Of a DNA stretch of 64,000 bases, positions 46,777 through 58,217 are shown piece by piece (positions within the stretch are counted from its first letter, which is position 1; every line of letters begins with the position of its first letter). The stretch is from Pachypanchax playfairii (taxonomy: Eukaryota > Chordata > Actinopteri > Cyprinodontiformes > Aplocheilidae): NCBI GenBank assembly GCA_006937955.1, contig SSNP01000137.1, forward strand, positions 719,129 through 783,128. The letters are read 5' to 3'. The notes under the pieces were generated by a model that saw only the letters and a list, made by a program, of their open reading frames with translations, did not search any database and was not told the origin of the DNA. The translations under genes were made by a program, and so were the position numbers.

Positions 46777-47373
46777 ATGCCAGTCATCCAGTCCTTGACT
46801 GAAAGACCTGACCAGAACATGGATCCAGTAGGCTTCCTGGTTCCTCAGTGGGAGGTAGAGGACATTCAGGAGGAAGTATGGAGATCTAAAACTCTGTTTG
46901 TGGGTCCAGAGACCCGGCAAAGCATCTGGCATCAGGATGACGGAACTGAAGCTAATCTCAAATCTGGGGGTCCATTCGGCCAGAGGTTCCTGGACACGAT
47001 CACCTTGCTCACATCTTTGGAGATCCAGTGCTTGCATGACATCCAACCTGAGACTAGAGGGCCAGCTTCACAGCCTCCATGTCTGGCTGCAGTCCCACAG
47101 ACTCTAAGCCTGCTTATAATCACACAGACTATAAGTCTGGCTGCTACTCTATCGTCTCCAAGCCAGGTTGCAGCCCCACTATCTGTTCCAGGCCTGGCCA
47201 CTGCTACCTTACAAACAGCTTCAGGCCTGGTAAAATATGCCTTTCAAATGAAGCAAACTCAATCTGAGCCAGCTAAACACCCAGATAGAAAACTAAAGTC
47301 TACATTCTTTATTTTCTTTGTGCATATAAAATGGAACACTGTAATTTTAGGACATGATAGAAAGCTTAGGTAA
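46777..47373 (+). CDS. Hypothetical 198-codon frame, possible gag remnant
   Basis: I do not recognise this protein. It starts MPVIQSLTERPDQNMDPVGF; the inner NMDPVGF may be the true start, since gag proteins of fish Gypsy elements often begin MDP after an LTR, and LTR-like sequence lies just upstream. Residues 85-150 come from a degenerate DNA repeat with CTCTAAGCCTG, GACTATAAGTCTGG and CTCCAAGCCAGG units, giving a Ser/Thr/Ala/Leu-rich string. No zinc knuckle or other domain is visible. Splice context is absent. It is more likely a repeat remnant with a chance-long frame than a host gene. Confidence 0.25.
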   Translation: MPVIQSLTERPDQNMDPVGFLVPQWEVEDIQEEVWRSKTLFVGPETRQSIWHQDDGTEANLKSGGPFGQRFLDTITLLTSLEIQCLHDIQPETRGPASQPPCLAAVPQTLSLLIITQTISLAATLSSPSQVAAPLSVPGLATATLQTASGLVKYAFQMKQTQSEPAKHPDRKLKSTFFIFFVHIKWNTVILGHDRKLR

Positions 47374-47509
47374 AAATATATTTATTTGAATCAACATTTT
47401 AGTAAAAGAAATGTTGACATACCAAGACACTCATTTTAAAATGATAGAACAAGAAACTGGGAGCAGCATAGTTCTAATGAGTGTAAATGGTTTCTGCTAA
47501 AGGCAAAAC

Positions 47510-48213
47510 TGTTAGGTCTTGGGGTTTTTGTTTGTTTATTGTGTTCTGCAGTTTTTGGTTTTTCAGTAGTTGTGTTTTTTCCAGTCATCTGTGAGTTCTC
47601 CCTACCTCTGTGATCACTCTGTGTCTTATGTTAGTTTAGCGTTGTCTCTTGTTCAGTTCTCCTCCCGTGTCTGAGTTATGTATGCTGTTATTTTCACTGT
47701 CGTGTAGTTCCGGTTTTTCTTTTATTTTGGTAGCATTATGACTTCCTGTTCTCCCGCTTTGTGTCTCAGGTTCCTTGACTGTCTGTTGTCATTTCCTGTG
47801 TTCCTCTTTTTCGCTCCCAGGTGTGTCATGTTCCCATGATTAGTTCCTGTGTTGGTTTCTCCCTCTGTTCTCAGATGTATTGAGTTCGTGATTAGTTCGG
47901 TTTTGTATTTAAGTCCCGTATGTTTGTTAGTCAGTGTTGGTTTGTCTTAGTTCTTAGCTCCCAGTCTGTCTTAGTCCTCAGTCTGTCTTAGTCTTAGCAT
48001 TCAGTCTTAGCCGTTGCCTCAGTCATGGATTATGTTTTTCCTTCACCCCATTGGATTATTTGTGCTTCTCTTCAGTTCCTCATCCCATCACTCATCTTCA
48101 TGTAAGTTTGTTTTTGCTGCCCCGTCAGCATTTTGTGTTTCTATTAAACTTTTAGTTGTACTTTAGTTTTGTTGTCCTCCTCACTGCATTTGGGTCCAAC
48201 ATTAAAACCGTCA
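47510..48213 (+). mobile_element. Solo LTR with 6-bp target duplication
   Basis: CAAAAC at 47504-47509 and 48214-48219 flanks a 704-bp segment that begins TGTTAGG and ends CCGTCA. Inside are a TATTTAAG promoter-like box (47906-47913) and an ATTAAA signal (48143-48148), in the order expected of U3-R-U5 on the plus strand. No internal coding region lies next to it, so the body was probably lost by LTR-LTR recombination. Superfamily probably Gypsy, from general resemblance only. Confidence 0.7.
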
Positions 48214-48219
48214 CAAAAC

Positions 48220-49298
48220 GTAACAAAAACTACTATTATGAAATATCTCACATATTTGGATGAATTTAGATCAATAATCACGCCTATAAAAATGTTCCGA
48301 TGTCTTGATGCAACAGCAAAAGTTAAACCGCTTGAATAAAGGGTCCAATTTAGTGGCAGTTTGATGCACATGCAGACTATCAATGCACATGTAAATGATT
48401 TCATTTGCAGGAATTTGGCATGTCTAAAATGAGCATCAGAAGGAATGAATTGAAGTGTATTTTCAGTGTATTTTCTTTGCACTCGTCTGAAGTAAGTAAT
48501 AACTAGTATTATTTGGGCTATTAGACTACAGTTTGTGCTATTACTGGCACTAAAATTAACAGATGTCCTCCAACACTTCTTCAAAAATACGACTTTAGTA
48601 AACAGCAAAGCATTCTGTTTAAATTTATATCATATTTTTCTTTGAACGCTGAAGGATTATTTAGTGAATACAAAAACTGTGTGGTGACGCCATTATTTGT
48701 GATTTATTTTTGGTAATTTTCATAATAAACCACTCATGATACTTACAGAAACAGAAGCCCGAGTATTTGGAGTTAAATGTTCCAACCACCCGCAGTGAAG
48801 GATGGATACACCCACAGTTCATTTATAAAGACTGTTGTGCATAAAAACAAAACTGATTGGGTAAAAAAAAGCTCATACACAGACCATCCATCGTTGCCCT
48901 TTATTCATTGCTAATCTCATGCTTGCTCATTGTTTTTAATGCCATCTCCCTGATTAACCTAATGATAAAAGATAAACATGAGAAAATGTAATTACAGTGC
49001 CCATTTAATCAGTCATCCCTACAGTTTTGTTCTAATGTTACTACTGCAGGGATCAGGTAAATTGTTTTTTATCATGGAGGCACATGCATGACTGGCTTTT
49101 GGAGAAAGAATTCTTAGAATTTACCTCAAAAGTACAAGAAGTCACATGAAAATAGATACAATGTGAATTTTAAGGATGGGTACAGTTCAATAAAAATAAA
49201 TTAGGATTATATAACCTCTTCGTTACACCCTTTAAATTATATTCTACTTTTTAAGAAACCAACTGGTCTTCTCATGTTTACTCCACTGCATGTCTTTT
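48220..49298. other. Intron-like stretch with a candidate conserved segment
   Basis: No exon. The segment 48895-49030 (CATTGCTAATCTCATGC, TGATTAACCTAATGATAAAA, GTAATTACAGTGCCC) is non-repetitive and TAAT-rich, a weak enhancer candidate. Confidence 0.4.
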
Positions 49299-50975
49299 CT
49301 GACCCCTCCTTTCCACTGAACACCTCAGCAGCGCGTAACGTTTTGCTCCCGCAGTCAGCCGTGCATCCCTTCCCGTCGGGAGCGCTTCAAAATGGTATCG
49401 CTCGCGTAAATCCAGCTGGTCCCAGGAGATGTGATTCCGTCAGTACACACAACAAAATCAAGGAGAAAGACAATAACATGTATCCAGAAGGTACGTGTCA
49501 CGGTTCAGTTACCAGGTAGGGGGGGGTTGTGCTGAACTCCAAAGCGACCCAACTCCAAGACACACACACGGGAACCAGGGATCAGTGAAAGTGAGTTTAT
49601 TGTATTATATGCACAAGACAACAATGCAGAGAATATGAAATGTGCACGATGAAAAACACAGGACTGGAACGGCAGTGGGGTGGAGACTCGATCCTGGAGG
49701 AGAGGCTCGTTATTGACATATGAAAACAGCCCGCTGCAGTGTGCGGGGATAGTGCTTGGATACTCACAGTGACTCACGGTGACTGAAGCTGCGTGTGGTG
49801 AGATCCAAGGGACACTGCAGCGGGGGTGGTGCTCCAGGAGTCGAGGCAGTACGGTGAGGTCCGGGACGCGGTGCTGTCGATGCCTGCGTGGGTCCAGCAG
49901 GGGAGGCAGCAGCGCGCTCACCGGAGAGGTGTGGATCCAGAGGCGACCAGGGACAGACAGGAGCCAGAGGGAAAGAGCCAGTCGCGTATCTCCGCAACTG
50001 AGCTCTAATTCTTCCGTGCCCGAGCCAGTGCTCACGATAGGCGGGTAACTCACCACGCAGAGGCACTGGCTCTGGAGGATGCTCCAGGACACGGGTCCGA
50101 GGACGGGGAAAGGAGAGCGGGTCGGAGAGCTCACGACCGCTAAAACCCCGTTGGAGGTGAGTCCTCTTTCCAGCTCCAGGGGCTGTCTGCACAGTCGTTA
50201 CTGTGGCTGGATTGACAGCAGCGCGGTGACCGGTGAGGCACTCAGAGCTGGAGGAGCGCTCCAGCATATATGACTACGAGATGAAGGGAGAGAAGGCAGG
50301 TTAGCAGCACTAACAAAACAACTGTCATAATTATTCCCTGGCCACTCTGTACCACGTTAAGGGTGAGTAAGAGTACGAACTGGCGCCTGTCTGTGGTTCT
50401 TCCTCTGTTTAAATACCCAGCTCTCCTGAGCTGGGTAACGATCCACACCTGCAACCACTGATGACTGCCACGCCCTGGAACTGACAATTAGTGTACAGAA
50501 ACACCACACTCACCAGCTGCAGAGATCCCCTCAGTCACCAGTGAAACATACAACTTACAGTGAAACACCGCCATCACCAAAACAAAACCCCAGACCCTGA
50601 CAGTACGTGTTTTATTTTCACCCCACATACGGACTTCAAATCCATCACAGGTAATATATTTTTTGTAGTCTTGCAAACGGAAATCTGCACGTGTCGTTTT
50701 ATTTTGAAAGTTCTGGGTAGTTTACAATTCAAGAATGCCTGATTTCCTGTCTGGTTCAAACTAAACTGCTGGGCTTGACGCGTTTTAGAAGCGTAGTGCA
50801 TAAAAACTGGAAATGCCGCGTAAAGGCCGCATGACTACGTTTCTGATACGCGTCTGATTCGCGCTGCTTTGCGCCCAGTGGAAATGGTTCCATTGAGAGT
50901 AATATGTGGCTATCAGCTGCGTATTATGTGTTACGCGTCTGTTGCGCGTTGGGTGGAAAGGAGGGGTTAGAGGTG
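49299..50975 (+). mobile_element. 'CCTTTCCAC' MITE, copy 2, split by a solo LTR
   Basis: The left end TGACCCCTCCTTTCCACTG and the right end GTGGAAAGGAGGGGTTA form a 14-bp perfect inverted repeat, CCCCTCCTTTCCAC. The two arms, 49299-49495 and 50603-50975, align in order with the uninterrupted copy at 39444-40043. The middle 1107 bp is an inserted LTR with one 5-bp duplication. Confidence 0.8.
49496..50602 (-). mobile_element. Solo LTR inserted in a MITE
   Basis: GTACG at 49491-49495 is repeated at 50603-50607. The insert starts TGTCACGG and ends CCCTGACA on the plus strand, an inverted TGTCA/TGACA end typical of LTRs. On the minus strand it has a TATTTAAA box near 50412 and AATAAA near 49600, in U3-R-U5 order. 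The middle (49780-50250) is unusually GC- and CpG-rich for the window; the long frames there lack any domain and are composition effects. No internal region remains. Confidence 0.75.
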
Positions 50976-51530
50976 AAAGAACAGAACATACATACATATG
51001 CAATACAAACTCAAGTTCTCAGTGAAATTTAGACCCGGGACATTCTAACTGCAAGACCCAGAAGGAACCACCGGTAATCCATTGACAGTATTTCACACAC
51101 TACTTCCTTGTTTTATAAATAATCAGAATCAAATTATATTTTAGACAAAACAGCTAGAACAACAAAATAAAACAAGTCCAACAAAAACGTTAACCTCAAA
51201 CATTTAAATACTTTTCAGGACTGCACAGGTACTTGAGGACAAAAACAAATGTGAGATACAGGGGTGAGAGAGCACGGAGAGAGGGAGGCAGAGAGATTAT
51301 GAGTGCGAAGCAGCGGACGACATTTGTCTTCATTTAGTGTGACTGCCTTCATGCTTTATTATTAGCGGCTGTCGGAGAGAGAGAAAGAGGCAAAGGAGGG
51401 AAGGAAATGAAGTAGGGAGTTTGTAGGAAAAGAAAAAGGGGGATATGAATGGAGAGCGATGGAGGGAAGAGAGAGGCAGCTTTGGTTTTTTTTATAGAAA
51501 TACGCAGTTAAAGATATCAGACACTGACAA

Positions 51531-51561
<31 letters not shown>

Positions 51562-51928
51562 TGTACAGATCACAGAGGTTTTATAGTTGGAGGCGGTCTA
51601 GTATATGACATCTATTTTAAATATTTGTCCTGCTCACATGAGGATGAATAAGGTCAGATCCTCCTAAAGGTACAAACTAGGATAAGGCAAATTAACTTCA
51701 CCACTGATGCCCTAACACACAAGACTGATCTATCCACTCTTTCACCCAACACAGCTACAGAGATCATTTGCAGATTCACTAAAAAGGCACAAGTTCCGTA
51801 TACGGCAACAACAACCGTCTTTTCTGCTGAAGGATCAGATTTTAGAAAAAAACAAGAACTGGAGGTGAAAACGTATTGGGCAACTCTTACAACCAGAAAG
51901 AGAAGTTTTGTTAAAAAAACTTCCACCA
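50976..51928. other. Intron-like stretch with purine-rich and (CA)n tracts
   Basis: Purine-rich DNA at 51260-51480 and a CA tract at 51530-51557. No gene. Confidence 0.5.
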
Positions 51929-51930
51929 TT

Positions 51931-51970
51931 AAAGGTACAATATGGAATATTTTCATAAAAAGCTATATAT
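51931..51970 (+). mobile_element. End of a further TTAA-type repeat, family D
   Basis: AAAGGTACAATATGGAAT followed by TTTTCATAAAAAGCTA matches 60558-60590 (AGGTTGAATATGGAACATTCTCATAAAAAGCTAG). The match stops exactly where the family A MITE begins, suggesting that MITE inserted into this older element. Confidence 0.5.
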
Positions 51971-51974
51971 TTAA

Positions 51975-52536
51975 AGAGGCCCTTCCATTAAAAATGTTGT
52001 TTCTGAGGTTTCTGTTGAATATTTTAGCTCCACAGGTGTTCTTACCTTCATAGTGGGTGTGAAAACAGGTCAACAACTTCTCTTTCAGTTTTTATCTCTC
52101 AAACTACGCAGGTGGTGATAAAACCCGAGTTCTCCCGAGTCCAAACGGACTGTATCTGTTTCATCACAACTCTTTTGTTCATTAGTATTCATCAGCTCCC
52201 GCAGTTGAAACCACGCCTAGCATGCTGCTGGCTAAAAGCTGTTAGCATAAGACGTAGCAAACAGGAAGAGAGAACGTCTGACGTTGCCATGCGCAGCGGG
52301 GCAGGAAACAGTATACCTTGCTCTCATAGGCTAGTTTGTTAGCCAATCAGAGTCCAGCAAATTCGAATAATGAATATGAACGAGCTGCTGATGAAGCAGC
52401 CTGACGGAAGGAGCCGGAACCACCCAAATTTTGATGCAGACAGATTGAAAGGTCTGTTAATCAGTGTTTCCTGACGTTACTGGTTAATACTTAAGAAATA
52501 ACCACAAAGTCCTGAAATTTGTATGAAATGGCCTCT
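51975..52536 (+). mobile_element. TTAA-flanked MITE, family A, best-preserved copy
   Basis: Perfect TTAA at 51971-51974 and 52537-52540. Terminal inverted repeats AGAGGCC/GGCCTCT. The 562-bp body has an ETS-like AAACAGGAAG, an NRF1-like CATGCGCAGCGGGG, an inverted CCAAT box (AGCCAATCAGAG) and AATGAATATGAACGAG. That set looks like a promoter remnant of a longer parent element (inference). No coding frame of note. Confidence 0.9.
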
Positions 52537-52540
52537 TTAA

Positions 52541-53247
52541 CAAAATAATGCCTCCACAGGGTGTTTAGAGGGTTGTAGAATGAAAATACACTATTTTCTT
52601 TAGAAATTATATTTGAACTAAAATATAATAAAATATTTAATCTGAAGGGCACTATTAGTATGATTAGTGAGCTGAATTCATGATATTTTATTGTCCTTCT
52701 CGGATCGGGGATCAGTTTGGCTTTGGTCAGGAATATTGGTTGACCTAATAACTTTACTCAACAGTAGTTAAAACACCACCGTTCTACCATTCAATCCAAG
52801 ATCTAGATTCCTCCACTAAATGCGTTAAATCAATAAACAACAAGATCAAATTCACTTGAGTGGATCCTAAAAACATCAAGCTGCTCTTCTTGGACTGTTT
52901 GGTCCAAATGAAGGAAGACTAAAGCTAAACTAAAGTTTACAGAAAACCTGCACACACAGATCAACATTTCCTTTCTGATGCACTGAAACATCAACTTTCT
53001 GTTGTCAGAATTTTACAACACCAGGCTGAACACGTCCTCACTAGAACACAGGAGAAGAATAAGGAACATAAACACGTCAAAAAGCTCTTCAGACCTGCAG
53101 AGAAACTAATCAGTCTTTCATCAAATCATCCAAGAAGTCCAGAAAACAGACGAATACAAAGAGGATGTTGTCATGTCATATGTTGCTGGAGACAGAAACT
53201 GGTTCACCCTAAAGATAAAAAAGTGGTGTGAGTGGTGTGGTGTGAGT
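52541..53247. other. Unassigned stretch
   Basis: The first 150 bp may be the rest of the family D element (GGGCACTATTAGTATGATTAGTGAG resembles 60655-60690). After that nothing is recognised. Confidence 0.35.
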
Positions 53248-53302
53248 CCAGTCCAGTCCAGTCCAGTCCAGTCCAGTCAAGTCAAGTCAAGTCCAGTCCA
53301 GT
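53248..53302. repeat. (GTCCA)n / (GTCAA)n pentanucleotide repeat
   Basis: Seven GTCCA units, three GTCAA variants and two more GTCCA units in tandem. Small open frames across it are artefacts. Confidence 0.95.
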
Positions 53303-53690
53303 GAGGAGTGTTCAGACCTCTACAGAGAAGAAACTAAATAACCTCTCCACTGACACACGGTACTACACGAGAACCAAACCTTCAGGTCCAGACTCAGCTG
53401 GACACCTACATCTTAAAGATAAAGGACAGAAACATGTTGGACAGAGAGGACAAATTGTTTGAAAGAGACGTGAAGGAAGTCATTTATGTTAAACAGGCAA
53501 CGCTTAGATGAAACAGAGGAGGTGGACTCAGGTTCCATCTATTACCTTTGAACTGAAATGTTCTGGATGACTTAAAATCTACACAAACAAGGATGATCAA
53601 TGGACATAAATCCCCTCAGCTGTTACCAGAAAGTAGATTTGCCGTTTTGGAGCATCACCTAAGTTCCAAATCTCACAAGGGAAATTTGAA
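53303..53690. other. Non-coding stretch, nothing recognised
   Basis: No exon or repeat identified. Confidence 0.45.
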
Positions 53691-53693
53691 CTA

Positions 53694-54350
53694 CAGTGGA
53701 CGACGGTTATATGCCCAACGTCGGTGCCCAGCAGTTTAGTGCATATAAGCGTTGTGTGTATTTATCCGTTGGTGGTCATTTGGACTGTAAACACGGGTAG
53801 CAGTGTTCAGTATTAATAACACATAATTGGAAATGATGTAATAACGCAATTAAAATATATTAGGAGAATAATATGACACTATAAGTAAACAGATGCGCCA
53901 GATACGCGTGCATAGACGCGACAGTAACGATACAGATTAAGTTACAGTTAGTAACAGACTAGAACGGTTTTCTATATCGGATATTAAGAACTCACGGTCA
54001 GGCACTAAAAACTAGAACAAATATTACATTTGACACTATTTCACACTGAAGAAGTCAGTGATTATTTTTGGGCGACCGTCTGACAGCTTCAGTCAGACGC
54101 GCCAGACATGCGTGTGTAAACGCCAGAGCAGTCTAGTTCCACACACCTAACAGCCAGAATGTGTGTGAGAACACCAGCAGAGGTTCACGGTCAAGTAACT
54201 AGTGAGAAACAGCGAGATTTAGTGAGATGCATGTATGATACCTCCAAATGTTTTGTGCATATAACCGTTGGAGCTGTGCATATAAACGTATGGATTCTCT
54301 ATGACACAAAAACGTGCCCAGCAGTTATGTACATATAAACGTCGACCACT
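53694..54350. mobile_element. pogo/mariner-like MITE with repeated GCATATAANCGT motifs
   Basis: The left end after TA (53692-53693) is CAGTGGACGACGGTTATATG; the inverted right end is AGTGGTCGACGTTTATATG. The last base of the right TIR and its TA are decayed. Five copies of a GCATATAANCGT-type motif cluster at the ends: inverted at about 53704-53720, direct at 53741-53753, 54256-54268, 54277-54289 and 54330-54342. GTGCCCAGCAGTT also recurs near both ends (53724 and 54314). These look like transposase-binding iterons. No transposase. Confidence 0.8.
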
Positions 54351-54354
54351 ATTA

Positions 54355-56160
54355 ATATTGCTGCCATGAACTTTAACTCTGTTTCTCTTTCCATATAAGT
54401 GACCCAAATCCACCTGTGTTTGTCTCTTTCATCTCAGACCTCAGCTGGTTTAGGCAGAAGATCCATCCTGGTTCTGGTTCTGCTTCCTGTTAAAAGGAAG
54501 TAGTTTCTTTACACTGTTTCCAGTTCGTGCTGCTCAGGATTGTGTTGAAATAAAGATTCAACCCAGTCAGCTGATTCCTTAGACAGAAAATGTGGTGCTT
54601 TATAAATTCAAAATAACTGAATTAAAAAAAATGTACTACCTTTTGTTGCTGTATAAATAATTAAATGACCAAATTCCTCTTTATCAGTGAATTGAATGTT
54701 GAAATAATGTGATTAAATAAAATACAATTGGGAGTCGTTGCTAACAGAAAACATTCCTTATTATTTGAAACAAAAGTAAATTCAGTTCGCTGACGAAAAT
54801 CATGATTAACACAGTCTACTGTAATGCAGATGAGTTTGTATTTATTGGAGGATTTGGAAGACAAACAGACATTTCAAACAAGAGGAACCATTTCAAATTT
54901 ACTTTATAATTATAGACTTTATTTTATTATTTATTATTTGAGGACATTTAACAAGATTTCCATTTTATAGGATTTGGGCCTGTAACTGAGATCCATTGAT
55001 GGGAACTGAGCTGGTGTCTCATTGGGAGGTTGTCCTCATTTGTCCTATTTGCTTGTGGTTTAATTGTTTGTGTGTCAACAATGTTCAAGTCTTTAGTTTC
55101 TAGGTGTGTTTAGTTCCATTCTCACCTGTGAGATGGACTCTGATTGTCTGTGATCTGAAGCTACACTCAAAGTAACGAGACTGGCCAAACAGCAGAACAC
55201 AGACATCTTTATTTAAACGGAGAAGGATTTAAATCTAAAACAAGCTTCGAACTCTCTGGATTTCTTTCCTTGTTTAGATTTCTAACTCTTTTTTTGGGAG
55301 ATATCATTGGCCTTAAAATCTGCAGTGACAGGAGAGAAACAGAGAGAGGGGCAATAAAATGCAGCAAAGGACCCTGAACTGTCCTCAAACCAAGGACAGC
55401 TGTGATGGTCTCATCATCAGAACTTGGCAGCGTCTGCTAAGCCACTTGAGCTGAACTGCACCTTCTTCCCTGCGTCTTTTATTAACGCTGTAATTTCAGT
55501 TTTAGAAATAAATTTGTAAATTTTTTACAGTTTACAACAAATTCTATATAATTTATTTATCTGTTTGTTTACTTATGTTGTTATATTTATTTAATTGTAA
55601 ACTTTGAATATTTATTAGGAATTTCTTTTTCTGTTTAGACTGATTTAAACCTGTTATTTAAACAACATGTAAACAAGGACATGCAGTCACAAAATAACAT
55701 GAAAGTTAAATATTGAGATAGACACATACTGTATGTGGTTATTAGTTAGATAGACGGTTGGTTCTCACACTGCAGCAGGAAACAAGGTTCTGCAGCAGAG
55801 TGAGAGGTTCTATCTGACACAGCTCTAACTCTCACCAACATCATTGTAAAAGACTCACTTTACAACATGCATCAATAACTGAGTGGAGGAGAAGGCAGTG
55901 AGTCCAAGCATCTGAGAGAAAACCTTCCCCAATGGCTTCTGTCCAAACACACACACACACACAGAAGCAGAATCACACACGCCTCCCGTCAGCCCTGTTT
56001 ATTACACCTCACACAGCAAAACAAACACTCTGTTCATCCAGAATAAGTTGTCCTTGTTTTTGTGTAGGAAAAGATTTGGATGGATGGACAATGAGCCTAT
56101 TCTGATACATGGTTTTAATTGATTTAATTGATTTATGCTGTTCATGCATTTTCTTTACCG
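54355..56160. other. Intron-like stretch, nothing recognised
   Basis: 1.8 kb of AT-rich sequence without an exon, complete repeat or strong motif. Confidence 0.5.
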
Positions 56161-56164
56161 TGTC

Positions 56165-56350
56165 CCTGTGTAGCGCATTGAGGTGATGCACCATGTAGCC
56201 ACCATTCAAAGGTTTACAATCCATCACAGGGTCCCACAGAGATGAACAACCATTAACAAACACACCTAAGACCAACTTACAATCACTAACTTACCAAACG
56301 TGTTAGTCTGTGGTAGGAAACTGAGCTTCTGCAGGGAGAAGAGCCCGAGC
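56165..56350 (-). repeat. SINE-like fragment
   Basis: CATTGAGGTGATGCACCATG, TTACAATCCATCACAGGGTC, AGAGATGAACAACCATTAAC and GTTAGTCTGTGGTAGGAAAC follow the order of the common fish repeat seen at 12590 (minus) and 26690 (plus). Confidence 0.6.
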
Positions 56351-56381
56351 CAAGTTCTGAACAAGGATCTTTTGCCACTTT

Positions 56382-57018
56382 TCCACTGACAGAACACGGT
56401 GCGGCTCGGTTCACTTTAGCCCCCTGCGGACCCTTTTCCACCGCCGGGTCTTAACCGCGTCATTCCACGCCAACCCGGCCTCTTTTTTCAGACCACCTCC
56501 TCGGTGGTCCGAAGCGGCCCAAAGCGGGCCCACACGCCCACCTGTCTACTGATTGGTCCAGTAAACTGCTACCAGTGACACGACTACCTACGTAGTGGTA
56601 GCCCCTGATTGGCCCGGCTGTGTGTGGTGTTCACGTGGTGTGATATAGAATCGCTCCCGCAAAAGGCTTTAAAAAAAACTCTCAGCAACCATACAAATAT
56701 TTTATTTTAAAATACAATTGACTTTGGACAATGGCAACTTCCTCCACAAGAACCAAAAATCAAACCAACCAAAATGAACCACAGACAGAGTGCAAAGTAC
56801 AAAAACACACGTATATCCGCCATTGTTGTTGTTGTTTCACGCGCTGTGACATCGCGGACAAAGAGTTTTGCGCGCCACTTTTCATAGCCAGATGGGCACG
56901 CCCCTATCCCCACTTACGTCCGCTTTATGTTTCCACCGCCTCAAGCGAGTTGATCTGCGCCACACTGTACCGCTCTCAAGCGCACCGTGTCGATATGTCG
57001 GTGGAAAAGGGGCTTTTG
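56382..57018 (+). mobile_element. MITE with GCC.CTTTTCCAC termini
   Basis: The left end GCCACTTTTCCACTGACA and the inverted right end GCCCCTTTTCCACCGACA match at 16 of 18 positions, and ACGGTGCG recurs just inside each end. The interior is CpG-rich. A frame from 56731 begins MATSSTRTKNQTNQNEPQTE and may be a leftover first exon; nothing in it is recognisable. TTTT flanks both ends, but no convincing target duplication can be read. hAT-like by terminus type (tentative). Confidence 0.65.
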
Positions 57019-58215
57019 TGCATTGCAACAGTTCTACCGACTTCTTCACTGTGCAACTTAATTTATTTATCTCAAGTAATATGTTCATAAAATCAGATCT
57101 AGAACAAATCTGGTATTTTACAACATTTTTGGTAAAAGTAAAACAGATTAGACTTCCTTTTAATATGAATGACTGGTTCATTTGCAGAGTTCTTAAGTCA
57201 TTCAACTTTAAAACACTAAAAAATGTTACGTGTTCAATACTGAGAGATACTTGAAACAAAGCCAGAACCCCCCCCACCCCAACACACAGCAGTCTGAAAA
57301 GATGTTCAGTTATTACAGAGAACGCTGGTGTACTCTTAGTCAGGTAACTGTCCGGTGTATCTGTATCCTCATCCTCCAGACACACAATCCCTCGCCAGCT
57401 GCTCCTGCCTCCATGACTGAGAGCCTGATAGAAACAGGTACACAAACAGTGTAAATCAGGGACTGATAGGAGAGGAGAGAAACACACAATGAGAGGACAC
57501 ATGAGGAGAGAGAGGAAGGAAGGACGAGGAGAAAAAAAGACAGTAGGAATGAATGATGAGAGAGATGGAGCAAGAAGAGAAAAGGGGGGTGAGTGCAAGC
57601 CAAAATCATGGAGGCGTTTCCCGTTTGATTAGAGCAGATTTCTCTGTTAGATTGGAGTGATTACGGGGGTGAAAGAGCCAGGGGACTGAAACCTTTCAGT
57701 TTTCTCTGTTACATATATGCACACACACTCACTCACACACACAAACATGTGCATACTGTTAACAGTGTGCATAGCTTTCAAATCCTGTTCTCAGTGAGGC
57801 ATGACAGAAAAAAAAATGAATGAGAGACTGACTAAATAAATTTATCAGATTACAAGCAAACAAGTAAAGAATATTCAGTTCTAGAATAGAGCCATGAATA
57901 GTAGAAGTAGCTCTCTTACAGCCTTTCTTTTTGAATTTTTGTCTTTTTAAAAATGTATTTAAATTTCATTTTGGTTATGATATTGTGTAGTTTGAAGGAT
58001 TTTCAGCTACTTTTTGCCACTGGTCACAATGCACATAGAAGTTAGGGTTGTTTACAAGCAGAGGCAGCTAATGGACATTTTAAATGCTGAAATAAAAGAC
58101 CAAGTTGAGTTAACAAATCTCAGATGAGTTAAAAGGAGATATTGTTTATGTAGAACAGGAGCAAATTCAAGACACAGAAAGAGAAAATATAAAGCATCTC
58201 TTCCTTCAGTCATAA
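57019..58215. other. Intron-like stretch with a purine-rich tract
   Basis: 57470-57595 is strongly purine-rich. The 238-codon minus-strand frame over 56882-57598 crosses this tract and the MITE and has no domain. No exon supported. Confidence 0.5.
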
Positions 58216-58217
58216 TG

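Noticed and set aside
49505..50267. Long overlapping minus-strand frames (209 and 167 codons)
   Set aside because: They lie in the GC-rich core of a solo LTR; few stops are expected at that composition and no gag or other domain is seen.
53248..53302. CRISPR-like array
   Set aside because: It is a contiguous pentanucleotide microsatellite with no spacers, and the DNA is from a vertebrate.
56882..57598. 238-codon minus-strand frame
   Set aside because: It runs over a purine-rich tract and the right part of a MITE; the Phe/Leu/Ser-rich start reflects base composition.
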